Below, one piece after another: positions 53,199 to 63,245 of a stretch of DNA of 64,000 nucleotides. The position numbers were made by a program, and so were the translations under genes. How positions within the stretch are numbered: position 1 is the stretch's first letter; the number at the start of each line of letters is the position of its first letter. The notes beneath the pieces were generated by a model that saw nothing but the letters and a program-made list of their open reading frames with translations, ran no database searches and was not told the DNA's origin. Source of the DNA: Crossaster papposus (lineage: Eukaryota > Echinodermata > Asteroidea > Velatida > Solasteridae). The DNA is taken from the NCBI GenBank assembly GCA_037893245.1, contig JBAIAA010000673.1, positions 62,001 to 126,000 on the forward strand. Direction: 5' to 3'.

Positions 53199-54760
53199 TA
53201 CCCAAAATATAACGAAATTTTCCCCTCCCCCTTAAGCCTTTCTTTAAAAAAAATGTTCGCATATCAAGATTGCAATTCTGGTTGTTGTTTTTTGTATTGA
53301 AAAAAAAAAAAAACTTTCTACACTTTTCTACACTTATTTTGTTAAGTTGTTTTGTTTTCAATTTTAAGCAATTAAGTGATTCTTTTAAAAATCAAAATCA
53401 GCATGGTTGCCGCCCCTTCACCAAAAAAAGCTGCAAAATCATTGTAATTATTTTTAAAAAGTTTGCAGGCATGTAAATAAAGTATATCTTTTTTTTGGCC
53501 GTTAATCTTTTTATTTGGTGCAGATTTGTACATATCTATTTTTGGAAGAATTTGAACGTGCAGATAATGTTAATGTTTTAAAAGTTGAGCGAGCCTTTTT
53601 ATGTAGCAGGGTAAAATATTTAACGCGAGGCTTCATTCATAGTTTTTTTTCAGAAATTTCTTAATTATTTCAGTCTAAAAATGGTTTGGAGATTAAAGTT
53701 CTTGTAGGAAATTTCGCTTTTAAACTTGCCACGATCGCAAGAAATAGAAACAAAATTGGGTAAATGGAAAAATGCATTGTGGTTTTGTATAGTTTGCCCA
53801 CATATGCAGGTTTTCAGCAGGGTAGGTATTTTGTGTTAATAAACAGGCTTTAGTCAAACTATTTTTGTACAAAAGATTATATACTTTATGTTTATTGTGT
53901 AGTACAAAATAAATTCGCACATTTGTATAATGATCCTAATTAAGTCCAACTGGAGTTTTTAACTATCTGAGAATAGATATATTGAATTTTAACAGCGAGT
54001 ATTGTAGTGGTATTAGTAAACACAAATTTTGAGAAAAAAAGTCTTTCTTGAGCATTTTTTTGATAACAGTGAATCTTTTTTTGTAAATGTAACAAGTGTT
54101 TAGTGTTGGTTAAACAAAAGTGAAGTCTCTCTGAAATTAGTGTTGTATTTATAGGCCCGTAATAGCCAGGTATACTCTAAAGAATAATACTCTAAAATGA
54201 ATTTTAAAGATTACAAGACAATTTACTTGTATTTTTTCACGAGCAACTGTAAAAAAACAAAAACAAGTACATTTATATTGAGCAAAAATTACTAGATTTT
54301 ATACCTATTTATGATGCATATATCTCGGAAAGTTTAAACCATAGTGATTCTGCATGAATAGTTGTTAAAAAGTAGTGGGTTACATAAGATTCATAAATTA
54401 ATTACAAGTTAAATTTTTTTTTTTTTATTAATCCTAAAGTGAATATTTGTAGGTGTCTTTCCTATTTTTTACTTTTTTGTTTTTTGAATAATGTGCAGTT
54501 GGTCCAAACTTGTACACAAAGCAACACTTAACTGGACAATTAAGGGCATGTTTTCTATCATCATGTACGGTACTTGTAGGAGTTTGGCTTTCAATTTGTT
54601 TTTCTTTTTAGCAGCTCCACAGTGCAACCAGAAGTTTCAGTTTTTTTGTTTTTTTGTTTTTTATGGTAGTACATGTAGGTGGTAAATAGAAACTCACACT
54701 TTTCTTGTCATTTTTGGTTGTCATGTGGTGGAAATGTAATGTGGTGGAAATGTAATTGTC
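53199..54760 (+). other. RAPH1: MRL 3' UTR and candidate poly(A) signals
   Basis: T-rich untranslated sequence without coding frames. The first canonical AATAAA is at 53476-53481, about 280 bases after the stop; another lies near 53907. T-rich sequence continues to about 54700, so a longer UTR is possible. Confidence 0.5.
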
Positions 54761-56022
54761 ATTTAACATCACCGGGTTTGAGCTGATTACGTTCTTTCAT
54801 TTTTCATTTCTTTTCTTTTGGTGACACAGTGGACATTTGCACCATTTCACACATTAACACAAAATCAAACCAGTATAACCTCTTAAAAGGGCGGGGTTAT
54901 CAAATTCAGAAGAGGGGCGGGACCCCTGTTTAACTATCCCAGCCGACCTTTCCTTCTTTTCGAAGGTTGGATTATTTTTAACTTGAATATATTGGGAAAA
55001 TTTTATAAGCTGTAATTACAGCATAACCCTAACCCTGCGAGACCTAGCACAGTGCATCAGGTAAAAAAAGTCTGGCGCACTTTGATGCATCCAGCTGTCA
55101 ACACCAGTGCATAAACCCCATCGTCTAAGACTATTGAGAGCTAGTCCCCGTTGAACAATGCCAGAGATGGATTCTGCTGCGTCGGGTGACCGCAGAATCT
55201 GAAGCAGTTTGACCGTGGGATTGTTGACCTGATGTATCTTGCTAAGCAAAATGTTGTGCTAAGCAATATAACTCGATGAAATTGGTCTAGCTTAGCACTG
55301 AATCAGTGGGAACTGACTGAAGTAGTGAGCGTCGTTTGGCTACTAGCTTTGTTTTGAAAAGAAAGCATCTCCATGTTCAGTGTATGTGTGAGGTAACTCT
55401 AGTATCTGGTAAGAACCCGTTTTCAATTGGTTGGTAATTTTCAGGACCACCCCAAAAAGCCAAGTGGAAATGCACTGAGGTCATTCTACAACTATCCTGA
55501 GAAAGGGTGCGGTACAGGTCGACAAACTTAGATGCTGGGGTGGATTGGCATATATTGGTCCAGCAGTCACGTATGGGCCTGTTATCAAAATCAATTTTTC
55601 AATCATAGAACCGGTAGTGTCGGAGGTGCTCCAAATCTGCTTTTGAAACTTGCTCCAAATATCCCCAGATTGAGGGAGGGTTATTTCCTGGACATCTATG
55701 GGGGTTTTGCCCCAGGACCTCATAGCCTACCCGCCTCCTAGACCCCCTGAATAATTGGAAGCCAGTTTGCCCCTGAACAGATTCCATAAGTACCAACAAG
55801 AAATCATTATAAACCCATTAGTCACTCAACGGCTCAAAACTGCCCTGCCTGTTACTCCCAGTACCACCCAAACCACAATAGTTGGATGGACTCATTAGGG
55901 ATGATACACTGTAATACAAGTACCCTGTAATACATTGTAGTACACTATGTAATGTAGTACACTCTCTAGAACAATGTATTATACTGTAGTGGCCTACTTT
56001 CAATACCTTCTGACCAGAAAAA
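54761..56022. other. Intergenic DNA between MRL and DED genes
   Basis: No gene was recognised. A short CTTAGCA-type fragment lies at 55231-55295 (TTGCTAAGCAAAATGTTGTG), and palindromic TGTAATACA-type motifs at 55905-55985. Confidence 0.45.
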
Positions 56023-56313
56023 AAATAGTTTGGATGGAGCTGGAATCTTTCTAGATAAAAGAAAATGATACCAAGATCACCCGATTCGGTCCAGAAGTTT
56101 TTCATTCCACGAACCTTTTTCTGAAACAAAGTCTGTGGTCCGAATCGGACAGGCCTTGTCATTGCTGTCGCCGTTGCTGTTGATCACTGTCCAACTGACC
56201 CTCGACTTTGTTCCATAAAAAGGCCACTAAATTGAAAACTACTGGAGCGAATCGGGTGATTTTTGTATCATCTAGAAAGATTCCCCGTCTATCCAAACTA
56301 GTTTTGTTGGTTC
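56023..56313. mobile_element. Foldback element with ~70-bp arms
   Basis: AATAGTTTGGATGGAGCTGG and GGAATCTTTCTAGATAAAAG (56023-56075) followed by GATCACCCGATTCGGTCCAG are repeated inverted at 56240-56313 (CTGGAGCGAATCGGGTGATT, ATCATCTAGAAAGATTCC). The spacer of about 140 bp is non-coding. Confidence 0.7.
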
Positions 56314-56497
56314 TAAAAAAAAAATGAAAAAAGGCCGTTCTGGTTTTTTGTGTGTTTTTTTAGACCACTCTGGGTTAATCCAAGAACACACTAGATTGTG
56401 TAGCGTGTGAATCCGCAGCTAATTTGTGAATGTAGTCATTTTGTGTGTGTGTGTGTGTATGGAATTTTCACTGGTTTCTCTATTTTGCACCTCACAG

Positions 56498-56754
56498 GAT
56501 GCAGAGAGCTGATCTCGCAAATCTCGGAGACCAGCATGCGCCGTGGTCCCGCATGCAGTATTCCATCTAGTCCTGGCATGCCCTCTGTCTCTCAACAACC
56601 TCTCGCCCCCTCGGAGAAGCTGCCGACCTCCGTCCCAAAACAGTTGAGTTTTTGGTTTTTGCACAGTTTGGGTTGGGGCCACGTGCACAAACCACAGAGG
56701 GAGCTTTGTAAACAGGTTCTGGTGGGAGGCCGGCCACGTACTGCCGGCAGGTAA
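56498..56754 (+). CDS. Orphan candidate exon, Ser/Pro-rich
   Basis: Acceptor TTTTGCACCTCACAG opens a phase-1 frame reading GCRELISQISETSMRRGPAC then SIPSSPGMPSVSQQPLAPSE and KLPTSVPKQ before a less convincing stretch and TAA at 56752. Composition is clearly GC-richer than the flanks. It is phase-compatible with MRL exons 3, 6 and 11, and could be an alternative last exon, an exon of an unrecognised gene, or chance. No family was recognised. Confidence 0.25.
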
Positions 56755-57165
56755 TAACAATAATGCAAATTTATAAGCACATATTCATGATTGTGCTCAA
56801 GGCACTACATTTTTAACCTACACAAATAAACTACAAGAAAAACTGACTAGGTATATTTGCATAAATTTCAAAGTGAAGTAACCTGTTCGTTCAGGCCATT
56901 GAGACATTCCAAAAACCATCTCAGCTCCCTGGGAGGAATACAGCTCGATGCTGCCGTTTCAGAGCAAAGAAGTTAAAATCAGTCGCAATATAATCATCTC
57001 TGCCGTCACAGGTTCCCGTTTACTCCTGGGTGGGGAGAAGCACAAAGAGTCACAAAGGACCTTGCCCAAGGGCACACGCACCATAAACCCAGGCTGGATT
57101 TGAACCCACAACATCAGGTTGCAGAATTACCTGCAGACCACGAATTCAATGCTCCAGACCAAAAG
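56752..57165 (-). mobile_element. tRNA-derived SINE, near full length, minus strand
   Basis: On the minus strand: head with B-box GGGTTCAAATCCAGCC (57092-57108); body with CCTTGGGCAAGG-type core (57060-57072) and GGGAGCTGAGATGGT (56925-56940); 3' end GTGCTTATAAATTTGCATTA then TTGTTATTA tail at 56752-56785. Shares its middle with 46575-46830 and its head-proximal part with 33618-33735. Confidence 0.75.
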
Positions 57166-58663
57166 GCCGCGATACTCTCCCTTTGTAAACAGGGGGTGCT
57201 TGTGCACGGAGCCCATGCATGTAGGTGGAAGAATGAAACATTTGGGATGGAGGTTGCTGCAGGAGCCCCTGGGGTGAAGGTTGCGACGCCATCTTGTCTC
57301 TCGCTATATGTATCTCTACAGCTGTGCATGATCTTTGCTGCGTACGCACTGCACATGCTCGGTGTGTACTGCCTCCTCGGATCGTCTAATCAAGAAATTT
57401 GCTGTTCATTTCTGATGATTTTTATTTTGAGTTTGCATGATTGTATCGTGTAGCTATTTCTGTTTGTTATTCTTTGCAGACTTGTACAAGTCAGTGTTAC
57501 AAGCTTGAAACGTTGTATAAGTTTTAACTAGATACAATAATGCCAAGTTTTTTTTCAAACAATAAAATGTACTCTTAACCCAAACTCCCTTGAACTTGGA
57601 GAATTGAGGACTTTTAGAGTTCATTTATTTTTGGTCGAAAGTGCAATTTCTTTTGCAGAAAAGACACATCAATCAATTAACACGCAAAATGTCAACTGAC
57701 TTGGACAAGTCTACCAATAGAAGCACTGTGCAATTTTTTGTTTTTTTGTTTTGTTTTACTTTGATTTTAGTTTGTTTCAAAGCAAAATATCATTGTCTTT
57801 TAAAAAAAATATGTACGAGTTTGATGAAAGGAATGACGATTTGTATTTTAAAAAAGAGGATGTGTTATTGGAGCCAGATTTTGATGTTAGCCTTTCGTTC
57901 TCCATGTTTTTTCCTCTGGTGTCCAAAATCTAAAGTCTACAATTTTACTGAAACAGCCGGTTATATATGACTATGGCTGTCCCCCATGGCATGCCAGTGG
58001 TAAAATTGAAGTTGTAGCCATAAACTATCCAATTTGGACATGGTCTTATTTGCACGGTAGCGAGGCATACACCATGGATCACCCTGTGCCTGTATATATA
58101 TGTCTTGCCACGCTTGTGTTTATAAATGTACAGTGAATTTTGTTTTTGTATAATGTGGACGGACTATGCATATGTGTAGCTCATAGGGTTAATTTATATA
58201 TTCTTTGTTCTCCTTTTGTTGTGGTTGTTCACTTTGGAATTTATTTAACTCATTTTATGCCCAATTTGGTCAACTATTTATATACAAAAAAAGGGGGGGT
58301 AATCTTCTAAAATTTACATCTTATCCCAAACTTATCTAGTTTTGTTTAAAAGGGTAGGTGTTATGATTTCCTTTTAAAAAGATTTGTCATTGCCCGCATC
58401 GTTTTTTCCCTAACCCTATTCAAACATGAAATCAGATGTCTATAGACTGTTTGCATTGCAGCCATCTTGAAGGTGCATGCTTTTGTTCTGCAGGAAGCAC
58501 ATGTAGGCCTCTTGAGCATTCAGAGTAACTGAAATACAAGGGAAAACAAGACTTGGCAAGCATAATATAGTTGGTCCCAGACTATTGAATTCACAAATGT
58601 GACCTGACCTAACGAACTGAGTCGCAAGTCATCGGAGGTACTTTTGAGTAATACACCTTTTAA
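57166..58663. other. Intergenic, T-rich; no gene
   Basis: Includes an AATAAA at 57561-57566 and T-rich 3'-UTR-like sequence to about 58300, but no coding exon that I can support. It might be the 3' end of an alternative transcript using the exon at 56498. Confidence 0.35.
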
Positions 58664-58897
58664 CCAGTTCGCGCCGGATGACGTATATAAACGCAAACAT
58701 TTCCCCAAATTCAAAACGGATGACGCATAAACACGCCAAGTTCAAGTTCGGAAATGTATGTCAGCAGCGCGCAAGGCCGGAAATTCGTGGGTGTGCTTTC
58801 CGGCACTATCAGCCTGAACACGCTTCGGATCAAGTTTCGTTAAAAATAATCCCGCCCGTCGGCTCGGCGATGTTAAAATAATCCCGGCGCGAACTGG
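58664..58897 (+). mobile_element. Family A MITE, complete (234 bp)
   Basis: Flanked by TTAA at 58660-58663 and 58898-58901. Ends CCAGTTCGCGCCGGATGACG and, inverted, CCAGTTCGCGCCGGGATTAT. It is the best-preserved copy, close to the one at 18829 in reverse. Confidence 0.93.
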
Positions 58898-59357
58898 TTA
58901 ACAGTGTCATACACAACAGAAGTCAATGGAAAAAGTCAACTCTTTCACCCAAATAACAACTGTACATTATAAGGTGTCAGCCTGAGTGATACACCAAAAT
59001 AAAGAGCAAACAGTGTGCTTTCAGTTTCAAATGCAAAAACTAATACCTAAAAACTTGCCCCCGAGACTCATTTCGCAGGATTCGGTGACAATTTGTAGTC
59101 AGTGATGAGCCAGGCCATGTCTGAATTACTTGGCAACAGCTTGAAATTACACATGAGTCTATGGGAAGTGGCTGTGTGTAATTACAAGCCTAAAGCCTTA
59201 GCCTTAGAGGCAGGCAAACAAAAACAAAGATGGCTGCTGAATGAAAAAGGTCTATAATAGACTATCTACGCAGCAGCCATTTTAGAGGGCAATGGTTTTG
59301 CATGTCATTGAACCTGCTGTGCATTCATTGTACACAATACATGTATGCCCTCTAAGA

Positions 59358-59553
59358 CAGAGTTGTATTCGAGTCCCTGCAAGTTATTGCACAAGTCCTT
59401 TCACAAGTCCAGTCATAAGTAACTAGTTGAACAATGACATTGACAAATGAATGCTTTTGTCAAAGCTGATTTGAATAGCTTGTGAATTGAGTTGGAACTG
59501 GAGGACTTGTGATGGACTTACAGGGACTTGAGATGGACTTGACTACATCCCTG
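59358..59553. mobile_element. Family C (hAT-like) MITE, 196 bp
   Basis: Ends CAGAGTTGTATTCGAGTCCC and, inverted, CAGGGATGTAGTCAAGTCCA. Perfect 8-bp duplication CTCTAAGA at 59350-59357 and 59554-59561. Confidence 0.92.
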
Positions 59554-61001
59554 CTCTAAGATGGCCGCTATACATAAGGTCTATCAATCCAAGATCCACT
59601 AGGTCTTCTATGCCCAGTATTGCTGAAATTGTCTCCTATTGCCCAAGCTGATTGTTGTTCTATCCCGCACACTTCATGGTCACACTTCACATACAGTAAC
59701 CTTCAGTCTGTACAGAATGCTATCCACTGTGTACATTTCATTATGTAATCATTCATCATTATCCTAGTGTGCTACTGTACTGATTAGCGAAGTACAATAC
59801 TGACATAACCTACGTGTATATTAGATCTGCAGATTTGTTGCATAATGCATATTATATTTAGAGTATTTTACTAATATTTATTACTTGCAATAAGGTTGTT
59901 TCGTTGCTTTAAAGTCCAATCTGGTAATCATCATTGGCAAGCTATATAGAGGCTGGTAATTTTTTTTGTAATTTCATTGGTTAACCTACAAATTGAACTT
60001 GTCTTGTTTACCTAAAGACTGCCCTCTCTTGTTTAATCATCCCCAAAGTAAGTGGCAGGCAAATTGCCACATTTTGAAAATGTGGCATGTTGATTGATTT
60101 GTCATATTAAAAGGTTATTGAGTTATTGCCTGCCAATTAGTAAGGTAAGCCAACAGAGGGCGCTCTGAAACAGCATCTATTAACAAGGGTGTGTGATATA
60201 TTAATGTTATCCCAGTGTATGTTATGACAATGTCTCAAACCCTAAGCACATTATAAAGAATTCTGATACTCGTGTATTATTAAATTAAAGGAATCATCCC
60301 AACTTTTAAAGGGGTATGCGATGAATTTTTTTGAGCATAATTTTTAAGGAACAACACATTTTGTGCAGTAAAATGCATGAAACATTTGCTCATAAATATG
60401 GAAATTTGCATTATAATAAAAACAAAAAGATAACCAAAATTCCCTGGAAATTGGTAAAATGGAAATTTAAAATTATGGTAAATGGGACACAAAGTTGCAT
60501 TTTTTTAAAGAAACTTACAATTGCATGCGCCTTTTAAGTTTGATGTTATTTGTTGGTCAGAAGTAAAATATATTTGCTTTCTTCTGTAATAAAATAGGGT
60601 AAAATCTAAATACCCTTTATATCATAACTTTTTTTAAACCAACTTTTGAGGTAACCTTTTTTCAAACCAGTCAAAGCTTGTAGTAAATCCAAAATTAACA
60701 TTATTATATTATAAAACAAGGCTCTTTGGTTTTAGAGATATATAGACATTTTTGTATTAATAATATAAACCAATGTGATCAATTATGCTATTGTATAGAA
60801 ATTAATGTCCTACACGGTTCAAACATGATGAAATAAAACTAAAGTTGAGATTAAATATTTCTTGTCCAGTGTCCACGTTTCAATTGTAAAACTGATTATT
60901 AAAGTGATTTACACTGAAGTAAATAGATTTATATTTGTGTGCATGTTGTTCATTCAGCCCGGATTCATTGTACACTATCTAGACTATTGTTACCTAACGC
61001 A

Positions 61002-61053
61002 CCCCCCCCCCCCCCCCCCCCACCCCCCCCCCACCCCCCCCCCCCACCCCCCC
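61002..61053 (+). repeat. Interrupted poly-C tract
   Basis: 52 bases, almost all C with four A interruptions. Low complexity; length in the assembly may be unreliable. Confidence 0.95.
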
Positions 61054-61240
61054 AAACACAATTTCAAAAACTAATTTATAAAATATCTTTTGAGGTTAAA
61101 AGATGCTTCATTTTTGTTGCGCAATGCTGTTTATTGCAAAAAGCCGCAACTAGTTCAATTATATTGAAAGCATAGGGAAATATTAGGGTATTTTGAACCT
61201 TCCTAATGGTATTGTCGCCTTCACAAAGCAGTGGCCCGTA

Positions 61241-61540
61241 TTTTTGTTGTGTTAATACTGGGCGTCGACTCGCTGAGTAATGTCTATTTTAAGAACGGAG
61301 TGGGAATTCCCCCAATGTGAAATACCATCGCTGGTTCGCATGACGCCAAGTGCGCGCTGGCGCGGCGTACTCTACGATGCGGATACCAGTAGGCCCTACA
61401 GCAAAATCTTTGGATTTTCCCAACATGGATAGACGGCCGGACGGATCAGCTAGATTTGTGCTAAATCAAACTGTAAAGATGGCGATCTGATTACTCGTGC
61501 CGTGGTGAATTCCCCATTTGCTGAATAATAAAGATCTATG
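61241..61540 (+). promoter_or_regulatory. Putative promoter and non-coding first exon of the DED gene
   Basis: A CpG-richer block (GCGCGCTGGCGCGGCGTAC at about 61350-61368) within AT-rich DNA. It contains GGGAATTCCC at 61302-61311, a perfect palindromic kB-type site, and AAAGATGGCGAT at 61475-61486, a YY1-like element common near TSSs. It ends in the consensus donor ATGGTAAGTT (GT at 61541). The acceptor TTTCATTTCCAG at 62769 would then join a 5' UTR exon to the DED start codon. The motifs are seen; the gene link is inferred from position. Confidence 0.4.
61302..61311. promoter_or_regulatory. Palindromic NF-kB-type site
   Basis: GGGAATTCCC fits GGGRNNYYCC exactly on both strands. It lies about 240 bp upstream of the putative donor and about 1.65 kb upstream of the DED start codon. 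Confidence 0.4.
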
Positions 61541-61791
61541 GTAAGTTTTTGCTTACCAATGCTTGGGATCGTATGTGTGGTCAAACGCGACTAGTTCAAC
61601 CACATACTCTATAGAGCAAGGCAGTTGGTACAGTCAAATTACTTTCAAAATGTATGGCTTCGTATGATCAATTTTTAACCCCGTATTGGGTTTGGATTAT
61701 GCTGAGATCGGGCTGTTTAGGTTTTACAATGGACAGGAATTCTACTTTCTCAAACAGTAGGGCTAATCTCTCATGTCACTCCCACCACCCA

Positions 61792-61822
<31 letters not shown>

Positions 61823-61958
61823 CCCCCAAAAAAACCCAAAACTAAACAAAACAACAACAAATCTCAGCTATCTGTCTACAGGCAGTTCTTACTAGAGAAC
61901 ATTTGTGCCTTTATTGTGGACCATGGGACCATGACAAATTGAGTTTGTACTCGCCAAC

Positions 61959-61989
<31 letters not shown>

Positions 61990-62019
61990 AGGTTGCGGGG
62001 TTGCCGGGGGGGGGGGGGG
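61792..62019. repeat. Opposed poly-C and poly-G tracts
   Basis: C28 at 61792-61819 (then T and C7) and G29 at 61961-61989, with a further G run near 62006-62019. These are inverted homopolymers about 140 bp apart, able to form G-quadruplex or a C:G hairpin stem. Exact lengths are doubtful in any assembly. Confidence 0.9.
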
Positions 62020-62336
62020 CCTTTGAGGCTGTGATTGTGAAACGCTGTAGTACCGTCCATTCTCAAAATAGGGGGGAACAATTTTCTCACGCGAAAAATA
62101 AAGAGTTTTTGGCATCCAATCTTAACATCTTGTCTTTTGTAGTTGAAAAAAGGTTGTTATTTACCTTAATTTTTGTTATCCAAAGACAAAAAATGTATTG
62201 AAAATAAAAAAAGCAGTAAAAAAAACATTTGGTCAGAATCATTTATTACGTTAACCAATATAGTCCAATGGTCTGCTTTTTATAAGCTCATTAGATAAAC
62301 ATTTTGATTTCTTTGACACATAAATCCATTAATTAA

Positions 62337-62687
62337 AGGTAGGATACACCATTGGTAATTGCTTGAATTATCATGAATGGGTTGATTTGGGGGGGTTGTA
62401 TTTTATAGTAAATAACGTTTAACTGACCTGTCCGAAGTTTTACGATCTTGGATGCCGAGAAAAAGCACGAAAAACAGCGTTCATTTTCAACTGGCGTCGA
62501 GCAGTTATTCTTATGTTATTTGTGTTTTTTCGCGATCGCCGGTCGGCGATTTTGAATAATTACAGGATGTCTAGTGCAATCATTTTGCTGGATGCCTAGA
62601 ATCATTATTTATTTTCAGATGAGTAAGATATTTCTTAATAATTTGGTAGTAAATATTTTCGATATGTGCAAATGGTGTATCCTACCT
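62337..62687 (+). mobile_element. Family B MITE, complete (351 bp)
   Basis: Flanked by TTAA at 62333-62336 and 62688-62691. Ends AGGTAGGATACACCATTGGT and, inverted, AGGTAGGATACACCATTTGC. Internal hairpin TTCGCGATCGCCGGTCGGCG has a partly decayed right arm. It lies in the putative 5' UTR intron of the DED gene. Confidence 0.92.
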
Positions 62688-62769
62688 TTAACTGACTAGT
62701 GACTACATTTTTTTCCACTAAATGTAATAACTGTCAGCAATTTTATTATTTTTTTTATTTCATTTCCAG

Positions 62770-62962
62770 ATCAGTCCCTCTAGTTTGCGGCTAATAACTT
62801 GGTGGAATGGTTCCCGCTTCTTCGCATTTAGGGAAAAGGAATTTGTTATTTTCATGTTTTTGCTTCTACTTAATACACTTCATAACTTGTGGTGAATGAA
62901 CCCTAACAATAACTGCATAAACCAAAAGGAAAAACACACTTTGAAGATTTCAAGAATCGGTC
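62770..62962 (+). other. Putative 5' UTR portion of DED gene
   Basis: Follows a good polypyrimidine tract and acceptor (ATTTTTTTTATTTCATTTCCAG, ending 62769) and leads without a further splice signal to the start codon at 62963. Transcription is inferred. Confidence 0.4.
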
Positions 62963-63245
62963 ATGGCAGCCAGTAATGATACCAAGAGTCCATGTATATT
63001 ACCTTTCAAAAAAGCTATTCATGAAATAGCAGAGGGTTTGGATGATAAAGAATTGCGCAGTTTAAAATACTTCAGCACAACGGTGCCTAAAGCACAGAAG
63101 GAAAATGCGACTGCATTGGAAATTTTTGAATTACTTGAAAACCAGGATATAATTACTGAGAAAAATCACGACTTCCTGTTTGAATTCCTCACCTCCATTA
63201 AACGAGAGGACCTGAAGAAGACATTTACTGACACAATGAAAGCAG
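62963..63245 (+). CDS. DED gene exon with start codon and complete DED
   Basis: ATG in context GGTCATGG. Donor GTATGTGA at 63246. 94 codons plus one base (G). The domain occupies residues about 12-92. Confidence 0.85.

Larger units (their letters stand above)
58902..61240. other. Intergenic DNA with hAT-like MITE and poly-C tract
   Basis: Apart from the Family C MITE at 59358 and the C-rich tract at 61002-61053, only a short hairpin (ATGGCTGCTG / CAGCAGCCAT, 59231-59282) stands out. Open frames of 60-78 codons near 60331 and 60862 come from AT-rich or C-tract sequence. Confidence 0.45.

Noticed and set aside
55023-55040. Telomere-like CCCTAACCCT.
   Set aside because: Only about two units; far too short to be a telomeric remnant.
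61654-62115. Proline-rich ORFs across the C/G tracts.
   Set aside because: The translation is produced by the homopolymers themselves.
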